From: Lumbricus rubellus
Taxonomy: Eukaryota > Annelida > Clitellata > Crassiclitellata > Lumbricidae
NCBI GenBank assembly: GCA_945859605.1
Contig: OX243825.1
Location: 30,934,226 to 30,998,225, forward strand
Direction of reading: 5' to 3'
Length of the DNA: 64,000 bases
The notes beneath the pieces are model-generated. The model was given only the letters and a program-made list of their open reading frames with translations, was not told where the DNA came from and made no database searches. Below are positions 55,816 through 64,000 of the stretch, one piece after another. Made by a program: the position numbers and the translations under genes. Within the stretch, counting starts at the first letter, position 1. Each line of letters begins with the position of its first letter.

Positions 55816-56115
55816 TAAAATATTACGTTTAGTCATGCATCTTTGCACTTAAATAACTTCTCACACATTTTCTTGGTCTCTTTCAATTTTCTCGACTGTT
55901 TGCCTGATTTCAGCAATTTTTTTCTCTGCAAAACAATATTACTAAAGCACAAATCTTATGGATAGATTGGTATCCAACATGCTATAGTCAAAGCTGATTC
56001 TGCACAAGAATATCAACTTGCACCATGTTTGTTTGTGTTAAGGATCTGCAGATACAAGTGAGGATCCACAATCAACAGCATCTACTCCAGCGTGACTACA
56101 CAAAAAAACAAAACA

Positions 56116-58038
56116 ATGAGTTCCTGCCTCAGTTACTGTATCCCTATACAAGCAGACACTGGAAAAGAGACACACGCGTGGGATCTGTCTGATAAATCGT
56201 TTTCAGAAAAGAGTACTAGTGTAAAAGTCGATGAAGGAACTCACATGGAAGAAAATCAGTACATGTGCCGTATATGTCGTGCAGAGTTTTCACAAAAAGA
56301 TATGCTGGTAAAACATGTAAGATCCCACACTGCAGAAAAGCCACACCGCTGCCAAATATGCCCCAAAGCATTTGCAAGTAGGAGCAGTCTTGATTGCCAC
56401 ATAAGAACCCACACTGGAGAAAAACCATACAAATGTAATTTATGTCTCAAAGCCTATACACAGAAGTGTAGTCTTGTATACCACACAAACACCCATACTG
56501 GGGAAAATCCACACAGGTGCAATCTGTGTCATAAAGCATTTGCAAGTAAGCCTGGCCTTGCATCCCATGCAAAAACCCACACTGTAGAGAGGTCACACCA
56601 GTGCCATTTATGCCACAGAGCATTTGCAAGTAAAAATAGTCTTGACTGCCACATAAGAAGCCACACTGGAGAAAAACCCTACAAGTGTAATTTATGTGAG
56701 AAGGCATTTGCACAGAAGTGTAGTCTTGATTGCCACATAAGAACCCACACTGGAGAAAAACCATACAAGTGTAATTTATGTGAGAAGGCATTTGCATATA
56801 AGTTGGGTCTTACAGTTCACACAAATATGCACACTGGGAACATGCAATTCAAATGCAATTTGTGTCACAAAGCATTTGCTCTTAAGAATCAACTTGAGCG
56901 CCATTGGAGATACCACATTGGTGAAAAGCCACACAAGTGTAATCTTTGTCAGAAAGCATTTGTTGAGAAGGGTCATCTCGAACGTCATAGAAGAACACAC
57001 GGTGTAGACAAGCCATGCAAACGTAATTTGTGCTATAAAACACTCGAAAATGACAGTAATCTTATTTCCAATTCAATCGGGCAAAGAGGAAAAATATCAC
57101 ACAGGCAAAGTATTTGTGATGAAGCTTTTCGTCGAGAAGGTGATTTGGATGTGAGATCCCACACTGGAGAAAAGCAACGCCTCTGCCATATATGCCCCAA
57201 AGCATTTGCAAGTACGAATAGTCTTGACTGCCACATAAGAAGCCACACTGGAGAAAAACCATACAAATGTAATTTATGTAAGAAGGCATTTGCACAGAAG
57301 TGTAGTCTTGGTTGCCACATAAGAACCCACACTGGAGAAAAACCATACAAATGTAATTTATGTCTCAAAGCATTTACAAGTTGGAACGGTCATTACTTCC
57401 ACATAAGAAGCCACACTGGAGAAAAACCATACAAGTGTAATTTATGTGAGAAGGCATTTGCACATAAGTTGGGTCTTATAGTTCACACAAATATGCACAC
57501 TGGGTACATGCAATTCAAATGCAATTTGTGTCACAAAGCATTTGCTCTTAAGAATCAACTTGAGCGCCATTGGAGATACCACATTGGTGAAAAGCCACAC
57601 AAGTGTAATCTTTGTCAGAAAGCATTTGTTGAGAAGGGTCATCTCGAACGTCATAGAAGAACACACGGTGTAGACAAGCCATGCAAACGTAATTTGTGCT
57701 ATAAAACATTCGAAAATGACAGTAATCTTATTTCCAATTCAATCGGGCAAAGAGGAAAAATATCACACAGGCAAAGTATTTGTGATGAAGCTTTTCGTCC
57801 AGAAGTTGATTTGGAATGCCAACCAAGTACCCACAGTAGCAGTGAGCCGCGAAAGTTACATTTGGATGACAAGATTGTTGGACAGGGTTTGAATCAAGAT
57901 GATAATCAGCATTCTGGAAACCATTCAATACCCAGTGTTGATATGGATGGATTACTTTTGAGAGCTTATGGGTGCGGATATTGCGATGAAATGTTTGATA
58001 TTGAAAATACATTTGTGGAGCATTGTTATAATCACTAG
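56116..58038 (+). CDS. C2H2 zinc-finger protein 4 (C-terminus truncated)
   Basis: 641 codons plus the stop, from the ATG at 56116 (MSSCLSYCIPIQADTG) to the TAG at 58036-58038. The frame extends back to at least 56092 without an ATG. CTACTCCAG at 56082-56090 is an acceptor candidate for an upstream exon. Nine fingers, a degenerate block (CKRNLCYKTLEN, SICDEAF), six more fingers, the same degenerate block again, then a shortened tail lacking the KTEDD motif and a final finger YGCGYC...FVEHCYNH. The second half repeats the first with a 666-bp offset (from about 56790 versus 57456), so the degenerate block was copied as well. A five-base insertion at the stop removes the last about 35 codons seen in paralogs. 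Confidence 0.87.
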   Translation: MSSCLSYCIPIQADTGKETHAWDLSDKSFSEKSTSVKVDEGTHMEENQYMCRICRAEFSQKDMLVKHVRSHTAEKPHRCQICPKAFASRSSLDCHIRTHTGEKPYKCNLCLKAYTQKCSLVYHTNTHTGENPHRCNLCHKAFASKPGLASHAKTHTVERSHQCHLCHRAFASKNSLDCHIRSHTGEKPYKCNLCEKAFAQKCSLDCHIRTHTGEKPYKCNLCEKAFAYKLGLTVHTNMHTGNMQFKCNLCHKAFALKNQLERHWRYHIGEKPHKCNLCQKAFVEKGHLERHRRTHGVDKPCKRNLCYKTLENDSNLISNSIGQRGKISHRQSICDEAFRREGDLDVRSHTGEKQRLCHICPKAFASTNSLDCHIRSHTGEKPYKCNLCKKAFAQKCSLGCHIRTHTGEKPYKCNLCLKAFTSWNGHYFHIRSHTGEKPYKCNLCEKAFAHKLGLIVHTNMHTGYMQFKCNLCHKAFALKNQLERHWRYHIGEKPHKCNLCQKAFVEKGHLERHRRTHGVDKPCKRNLCYKTFENDSNLISNSIGQRGKISHRQSICDEAFRPEVDLECQPSTHSSSEPRKLHLDDKIVGQGLNQDDNQHSGNHSIPSVDMDGLLLRAYGCGYCDEMFDIENTFVEHCYNH

Positions 58039-58143
58039 GCTACAGTTATTCTCCCCAGAAAGATACTTTTCTTGAACTGGTTTATATGTGCTTTTGCCGT
58101 GCTTGTCACGAACAAGTGGTGCAGAACACTGTTGAAATTTAAA
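58039..58143 (+). pseudogene. Lost C-terminal codons of zinc-finger gene 4
   Basis: After the TAG, sequence matching the paralog ends (CAGAAAGATAC, CTTGAACTGG, TGTCACGAACAAGTGGTGCAG) runs to a TAA at 58141-58143 in the shifted frame. The shift is explained by five extra bases in CACTAGGCTACAG relative to CACTACAG in paralog 3. Confidence 0.75.
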
Positions 58144-59200
58144 TTGCAATCTTTTATTTTTCTCTATCTATAATTATATAATTATAATAATAACAGTAGG
58201 CCTACCAACACTGTTGAGAAACCACACAAGTTCAATTATTTGTGTCAGATTATTTTACACATAAACGTTATTGTCAAATGACGTCATCCGAAAGACTTTG
58301 TCACTGGCAAAAAATTGCGAAATAGGACGCGTGATGCATTCTGGTCTATGCAGACAAAAACGGTCCATACATTGATACACTCCACGTGTATGACATGCTT
58401 GTCGGCCGAAGTTTTAGAATTAGGCCTAATCTTTGTAACTTTCTGGTCAAACTAATAAGGTTAGAATAAGTTACTAACAATAAGCCTACATATTTTAAAT
58501 AATGTTGATAATTATTACTATAGGCCTACCTTTCGTATAAAATGACTTTGAACTAATAGATTTCACCATGGTAGAGGTACGAACTTTTCGATTGTTCTTC
58601 TTGACATACGAGAATTATTAAGTCCTTGCGGTTATACCAAAGTGCATCACGCGACTTCACCCGTCCAATATATTCTTTAGCTACGTACTCCTTCTTCATC
58701 ATTGTTAAACTCTTTGGCCAGAACAATCTTTATGGGTTGTGATGGTAACCACAAAACAATTGATTTTTCACTACGTTGGCGATTCTAGTAAAAAAAGAAT
58801 TGCGTCATTTTTGTTTCATAGTGTCGAATTGATGCGGACAATGTGATGAACCAAACAGAACAATGTGTGTGTATTATAAACTGTGTGCAAATAAACTATT
58901 GTATTTCAAAAATCACATTAACTTGCATGTGTTACCGAAAACATGAATTTATTAACCAATGAGAACCTCGAAACATTCTGTTTTATGTAGTAAAAATCTA
59001 TTCTGCCATCGTGGAATATTATCCGTTCGCACATCAACTTTCGAATACACTTGTCTCGTGCTGTTGCATATAACTCGTAAACCGTTTCTTTCGTGTCTCT
59101 GAAAATTGGAATGTGCTATCAATACACAACGTGCAGATTTTCCGATGGAGAAAGGAGTAGTGGTGGCTATCGTATACCTGGTTTACTGTCAATACCGCGC
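58144..59200. other. Spacer without recognised genes
   Basis: AT-rich. A perfect TGACGTCA (CRE-type) palindrome is present at about 58278, and several TAGGCCTA words. No supported open frame. Confidence 0.35.
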
Positions 59201-59306
59201 ACACAATACCGCGCACACAATACCACGATTTTCAATACCGCGCACGATCGATACCGCGCACGATCGATACCGCGCACGATCGATACCGCGCACGATCGAT
59301 ACCGCG
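59194..59306. repeat. 16-bp tandem repeat
   Basis: About four exact units of ATACCGCGCACGATCG (59237-59300), preceded by related ATACCGCGCACACA units. Short direct duplication AGCTGCTACTAGCGCCACCT at 59489 and 59512 lies just downstream. Confidence 0.85.
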
Positions 59307-59582
59307 AATTTGTTCACCCCAGCGGTATACATTTACTTCCGCGGGGCGAAAAATACACAGAGAATTTTGCTTACATTCAGTGTCTTTTTCCATCGCAAGC
59401 GGCGTTCAGACATGAAGTATATATTTTAAGAGCCATTCCGCACATTGACTATACATTTCTATAGCCATGTGACAGTAAGAAAAAAAAGCTGCTACTAGCG
59501 CCACCTATAAAAAAAGCTGCTACTAGCGCCACCTATATATTAGGAGAGACAAGCTTTGTAGGCAACAGGCAGCTATTACGGC

Positions 59583-60872
59583 CGAGCCTAATTCACTACC
59601 GGGGTATAGGTATAGGCCGATATACTATCAACAGGCTGTGTATTGGAGCCTAATTCACTACCGGGGGTATAGGTATAGGCCGATATACTATCAACAGGCT
59701 GTGCATTGGAGCCTAATTCACTACCGGGGGTATAGGTATAGGCCGTTATACTATCAACAGGCTGTGTATTGGAGCCTAATTCACTACCGGGGGTATAGGT
59801 ATAGGCCGATATACTATCAACAGGCTGTGCATTGGAGCCTAATTCACTACCGGGGGTATAGGTATAGGCCGTTATACTATCAACAGGCTGTGTATTGGAG
59901 CCTAATTCACTACCGGGGGTATAGGTATAGGCCGATATACTATCAACAGGCTGTGTATTGGAGCCTAATTTACTACCGGGGGACGGGGGTATAGGCCGAT
60001 ATACTAGCAACAGGCTGTGCATTGGAGCCTAATTCACTACCGGGGTATAGGTATAGGCCGATATACTATCAACAGGCTGTGTATTGGAGCCTAATTCACT
60101 ACCAGGGGACGGGGGTATAGGCCGATATACTAGCAACAGGCTGTGCATTGGAGCCTAATTCACTACCGGGGTATAGGTATAGGCCGATATACTATCAACA
60201 GGCTGTGTATTGGAGCCTAATTCACTACCAGGGGACGGGGGTATAGGCCGATATACTATCAACAGGCTGTGCATTGGAGCCTAATTTACTACCGGGGGAC
60301 GGGGGTATAGGCCGATATACTAGCAACAGGCTGTGCATTGGAGCCTAATTCACTACCGGGGTATAGGTATAGGCCGATATACTATCAACAGGCTGTGTAT
60401 TGGAGCCTAATTCACTACCAGGGGACGGGGGTATAGGCCGATATACTAGCAACAGGCTGTGCATTGGAGCCTAATTCACTACCGGGGTATAGGTATAGGC
60501 CGATATACTATCAACAGGCTGTGCATTGGAGCCTAATTCACTACCGGGGTATAGGTATAGGCCGATATACTATCAACAGGCTGTGTATTGGAGCCTAATT
60601 CACTACCAGGGGACGGGGGTATAGGCCGATATACTATCAACAGGCTGTGCATTGGAGCCTAATTCACTACCGGGGGTATAGGTATAGGCCGTTATACTAT
60701 CAACAGGCTGTGTATTGGAGCCTAATTCACTACCGGGGGTATAGGTATAGGCCGATATACTATCAACAGGCTGTGTATTGGAGCCTAATTCACTACCGGG
60801 GGTATAGGTATAGGCCGATATACTATCAACAGGCTGTGCATTGGAGCCTAATTCACTACCGGGGGTATAGGA
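59583..60872. repeat. 60-63 bp minisatellite with higher-order structure
   Basis: About 21 units containing GAGCCTAATTCACTACC, GGTATAGG, CCGATATACTA and CAACAGGCTGTG. Two unit types, one with GTATAGGTATAGG and one with GACGGGGGTATAGG, alternate between 59990 and 60640. At both ends only the first type occurs, with alternating GATATAC/GTTATAC. The 63-bp units keep frames open on both strands. Not coding. Confidence 0.92.
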
Positions 60873-61430
60873 ATTTTCTCATAATAAGTTTATAAGTGCT
60901 GAAAGACATAGTGTAAGACTTCAATAAATGTCCCCTCCAAATTGTTAACTTTTTTCATCAGTATGGCCGGTATGACGTTTGAATTAGGTCTGCTATGGCA
61001 GTGCCATACGGTTAGTTGAGGCATGCACCAGAACGCATCTGGAGCCTCAAATAAATGCGCCGGTTTAAGAAATGTACAGTCACAAATAGGCGTAATGACC
61101 AGCTAAATTTGGGGGTCCCCTGGGGCCATTTGAAACTCGGGCCCCCCAAATGGGGACATGGGGGGGGGGGGTGCTAGCGCTTGGACTGAATCAATCTACC
61201 TTTTTTCATTCTTTATTTTTTTAAAATTCCGTTTTCATTTTCTTTTGATTCTTTATTCTAGTATTAGGGACGGAATTGTAATGGGGCGACATCTATCGTT
61301 GTGAGTCAAATTGACAGCCATAGATTCCAGTCCTGCAAATTAATAAGTCTACGTCTGAGTCCTCGAACTAGGAACAAGTTTTCAGACTTCCTTTCCTGTT
61401 CTGGACGCCTTGTAAGCAGCACGTGTCATC
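60873..61430. other. Spacer before the Merlin gene
   Basis: Includes a G10-plus tract at 61162 and inverted words around GGGGTCCCCTGGGGCC / GGGCCCCCCAAATGGGG at 61110-61155. No terminal inverted repeat of the following transposase gene could be recognised. Confidence 0.35.
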
Positions 61431-62318
61431 ATGAATATTTTCGAGATTCAAGAAATCTGCAGGACTCCAATGAGCGTCATTGAATATTTTCAGGGCCAGG
61501 GCATCTTGCACAAGGAAGTGCAATGCATACCGTGCCAGCATCCTTGCCGGCTGAACAAAGAACCGGGAAAGTTGACCGGCTACGTTTGGAGATGTTCGAA
61601 ATGCCGTAAGAAACACTCCGTCTTGAAAGACAGTTTCCTGGAGGGCCGTCATGTATCCCCGAAGAAGTTGCTGTACATTGTGTACTACTGGTCGTGCAAG
61701 TCGCCGATGAACTTGTTGATTCATCAACTGGACTTGTCTTCCAGGACAGGAGTTCAATACTTCCAGTGGATACGTGATATCTGTTCCTGGAAGCTACTGA
61801 ACAGTCCAGTGGAACTCGGCGGACCTGGGCTTGAGGTCCAGATCGATGAGTCTCTACTTTCCAGGGCCAAATACCACCGAGGCCGAAACGTAGGCAGGCA
61901 GCAGTGGGTGTTCGGGGCCTACGACATCACGAGAAAAGTCGGATACATTAAGTTTGTGCAGAAGAGGGATGCGGCAACTCTGTTGCCAATCATCCAGAGG
62001 GTCGTGTTGCCAGGATCCGTCATCGTTTCCGACGAATGGAGGGCATACAGAGGCATCCCGAATCTGCCTCAAAACTATACACACAAGACTGTGAACCACA
62101 GCCAGAACTTCGTGGACCCGGTGAGCGGAGCGCACACAAATCAAGTGGAGGGCTATTGGAAGAGGATGAAATCCGTCTTCAAGAGAATGAACGGGACAAC
62201 GAAGGAAATGGCTCCGAGTTACATCGACGAATTCATGTGGAGGGAGCGCTTCGGCAGCAAGTTCAACCTTGCATTCGTCAACATCCTCCGCCACATCGCC
62301 GAGCGCTACCCCTGCTAA
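61431..62318 (+). CDS. Merlin (ISXO2/IS1595-like) transposase
   Basis: 295 residues, ATG at 61431, TAA at 62316-62318, no introns, size as usual for the family. The N-terminal zinc-ribbon has CIPC...C...WRCSKC (about residues 33-64). The DDE-type core has IDESLL (GAT 61845, residue 139), VSDEWRAY (GAC 62031, residue 201) and QVEGYWKRMK (GAG 62148, residue 240). Between them are HRGRNVGRQQWVFG and VNHS..FVDP..G.HTNQ, standard for ISXO2-like proteins. FMWRERFG is near the end. All key residues are present, so it may be active, or domesticated. It acts on DNA in the nucleus. Composition is more GC-rich than the neighbours. Surrounding inverted repeats and target duplications were not found. Confidence 0.9.
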   Translation: MNIFEIQEICRTPMSVIEYFQGQGILHKEVQCIPCQHPCRLNKEPGKLTGYVWRCSKCRKKHSVLKDSFLEGRHVSPKKLLYIVYYWSCKSPMNLLIHQLDLSSRTGVQYFQWIRDICSWKLLNSPVELGGPGLEVQIDESLLSRAKYHRGRNVGRQQWVFGAYDITRKVGYIKFVQKRDAATLLPIIQRVVLPGSVIVSDEWRAYRGIPNLPQNYTHKTVNHSQNFVDPVSGAHTNQVEGYWKRMKSVFKRMNGTTKEMAPSYIDEFMWRERFGSKFNLAFVNILRHIAERYPC

Positions 62319-62390
62319 ACGGTCCTTGTCAGGGAAACTTAAACGGTCCTTTTCAGGACCACTGCATACATAAAAAGGAAAATGAGAGCG
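62319..62390 (+). promoter_or_regulatory. Histone-type mRNA 3' end signal (stem-loop plus purine-rich element)
   Basis: Directly after the transposase stop codon comes a 24-base unit AAACGGTCCTTGTCAGGGAA.., then a second copy, AAACGGTCCTTTTCAGGACC (stem-loop 62345-62360, six-base stem, TTTC loop). The second matches the consensus of replication-dependent histone mRNAs, including the A-rich lead. A purine-rich run AAAAAGGAAAATGAGAG (62372-62388) lies 11 bases after the stem, where the U7 snRNA target is normally found. The first copy is imperfect. No histone coding sequence is present nearby. Confidence 0.65.
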
Positions 62391-62399
62391 GCTATACAG

Positions 62400-62892
62400 G
62401 CATCAGAAAATCAATCCAATCCATCCAATCAATCAATCCAATCAATCTATCCAATCAATCAATCCAATCCAATCAATCACTCCAATCAATCCAATCCATC
62501 CATCCATCCATCCAATCAACCTATCCAATCAATCAAATCAATCAAATCAATCAATCCATCCATCCAATCAACCAATCCAATCCATCTATCCAATCAATCT
62601 ATCCAATCAATCAATCCAATCCAATCAATCACTCCAATCCATCCATCCATCCATCCAATCAACCTATCCAATCAATCAAATCAATCCATCCATCCAATCA
62701 ACCAATCCAATCCATCTATCCAATCAATCTATCCAATCAATCAATCAATCAAATCAATCCATCCATCCAATCAATCAATCAATCCATCCATCCAATCAAT
62801 CAAATCAATCAATCCATCCATCCAATCAATCAATCAATCCATCCATCCAATCAACCAATCCAATCCATCTATCCAATCAACCAATCCAATAG
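62400..62892. repeat. AATC/CATC microsatellite
   Basis: Mixed CAATCAATCC and CATCCATCC repeats of nearly 500 bp. Open in several frames with S/N/Q/P/I-rich peptides that are not genes. Confidence 0.92.
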
Positions 62893-62987
62893 CATATATA
62901 GGTGTGGTCTGTATAACATATATGTGTGTGTGGCCTGTATAGCATATATACATGGCCTGTATAGCATATATACATGGCCTGTGTAGC

Positions 62988-63019
<32 letters not shown>

Positions 63020-63370
63020 ATATATAGCCAGTATACCATATATATGTGTGGTGTGTATAACATGTATATGTGTGGCCTGTATAGCATATATTTATAAATA
63101 TATATATATATATATGTGTGTGGCCTGTATAGCATATATACATGGCCTGTGTAGCATGTATATATGGCCAGTATAGCATATATATGTGTGGTCTGTATAA
63201 CAAGTATATGTGTGCCTGTATAGCATATATTTATATATATATATATATGTGTGTGTGGCCTGTATAGCATATATACATGGTTCCTATATACATGGCCTGT
63301 GTAGCATGTATATATGGCCAGTATAGCATATATATGTGTGGTCTGTATAACGTGTATATGTGTGGCCTGT
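62893..63370. repeat. GGCCTGTATAGCATATATA tandem repeat with AT tracts
   Basis: Irregular units of about 30-60 bp with GTGGCCTGTATAGCATATAT or GTGGTCTGTATAACATATAT and variable (AT)n. The repeat resumes at 63981, so the foldback element D interrupts it. Confidence 0.85.
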
Positions 63371-63980
63371 GGTTCCACGACAACTGGTCTACCGACAACT
63401 CGTCTAACGACAACTCGTCTCCGGACAATTGGTCTAACGACAACTGGTCTACTGACGAATAGCATTGCTGAAATAGAAGCTGGATTTACGAAAATGTTTT
63501 TTTTGCTTAAATGGAAGCTGGATTGATGATTTTGATTCATGTATTCCAACATGGACCCATTTCTACGTCAAATCTAAAAATACCTTCATCCAGCTTCTAT
63601 TTCTCGCCTGTTATTTTAGTCAATCCAGCTTCTATTTCATATATAAAAATATCCTCATCCAGCTTCCATTACTTAAGCGGTTTTCCTATCAATCCTGCTT
63701 CCATTTCAGATCTAGAAATACCTTCATCCAGCTTTTATTTATCATGCGTTATTTTCGTCAATCCAGCTTCTATTTCACCTGTTAGAGAACCATCATCCAG
63801 ATTCCATTTCTCTTGCGTTTTTTCATCAATCCAACCTCCATTTCACCTCTAAAAACTATCATCCAGCTTCCATTTCTCAAGCGCTGGATAGGTTGTCAGT
63901 AGACCAGTTGTCGTTAGACGAATTGTCCGGAGACCAATTGTCGTTAGACGAGTTGTCGTTAGACGAGTTGTCGTGACACC
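63371..63980. mobile_element. Foldback element, TU-like, copy D
   Basis: 610 bp, GGTTCCACGACAACTGG at the left, CGAGTTGTCGTGACACC at the right, 15-bp tandem units in both arms and inverted AGAAGCTGGAT blocks between. Perfect 9-bp duplication GTGGCCTGT at 63362-63370 and 63981-63989 (the host is itself a tandem repeat, so part of the match is given). Very close to copy C, so both are recent. Confidence 0.9.
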
Positions 63981-64000
63981 GTGGCCTGTATAGCATATAT

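Noticed and set aside
59583..60872. Regular repeats that could suggest a CRISPR array
   Set aside because: Units are contiguous variants of one 60-63 bp sequence without unique spacers, and the context is metazoan.
61431..62318. Bacterial contamination or recent bacterial transfer of an ISXO2 insertion sequence
   Set aside because: Flanks are typical of the rest of the window, and Merlin elements related to this bacterial family are known in animals.
62319..62390. A histone gene at the right end
   Set aside because: Only the 3' signal is present; the upstream frame is clearly a transposase and no histone coding sequence was seen within the window.
62036..62986. Open frame rich in S, N, P, I and Q
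   Set aside because: Out-of-frame with the Merlin transposase and then microsatellite.

Overview
This is eukaryotic, metazoan DNA. It is AT-rich, has large non-coding spacers, microsatellites, tRNA-derived SINEs and many nested cut-and-paste transposons, and carries one clustered family of tandem C2H2 zinc-finger genes. Two features suggest a deuterostome invertebrate, most likely an echinoderm: the frequent TAGGCCTA-type words, and foldback elements whose arms are built of tandem 15-bp units, which resemble the sea-urchin TU elements as I remember them. The species cannot be named from the sequence.

Layout. Four paralogous zinc-finger genes lie on the + strand at 1-1910 (cut by the window edge), 6652-8745, 46312-48414 and 56116-58038. 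Each ends in the same non-finger tail and one solitary C-terminal C2H2 finger, and three share similar 3' flanks. Between genes 1 and 2 is an array of palindromic GGGGTAAT-rich repeats (2317-5623). From 9.4 to 12.1 kb lie a foldback element holding a mariner relic, hAT-type CAAGAC repeats and a piggyBac-type MITE. A very young Ty3/Gypsy-type LTR retrotransposon (12794-20620, LTRs differing at only two sites noticed) sits inside a foldback microsatellite element. An apparently intact piggyBac element (21351-26022) follows.

The section from 26 to 41 kb holds hAT relics, minisatellites, SINEs and three long inverted repeats (33.5-36.3, 38.15-38.87, 39.3-40.2 kb). The section from 41 to 46 kb is mostly AT-rich with weak exon-like islands and an hAT-type MITE. 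The section from 48 to 55 kb has two foldback elements, LINE 3' remnants and a core-deleted piggyBac copy whose inverted, near-empty target site survives next to it. The right end has a 63-bp minisatellite and an intact Merlin/ISXO2-type transposase gene (61431-62318), directly followed by what looks like a histone-type mRNA 3' end signal. It finishes with microsatellites hosting another foldback copy.

How it works together. There is no metabolic pathway or operon here. The window shows an expanding finger-gene family embedded in mobile DNA, with recent finger duplications, 5' and 3' frameshifts in individual paralogs and insertions in their 3' flanks. Such families are often linked to transposon control, but nothing here proves that. 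The least ordinary signals are the shared piggyBac end architecture (TTAA, 16 nt, GTCC...GGAC palindrome), the histone-type stem-loop after the Merlin transposase, the deleted-pol but nearly unmutated LTR element, and the conserved C-terminal module of the zinc-finger family.
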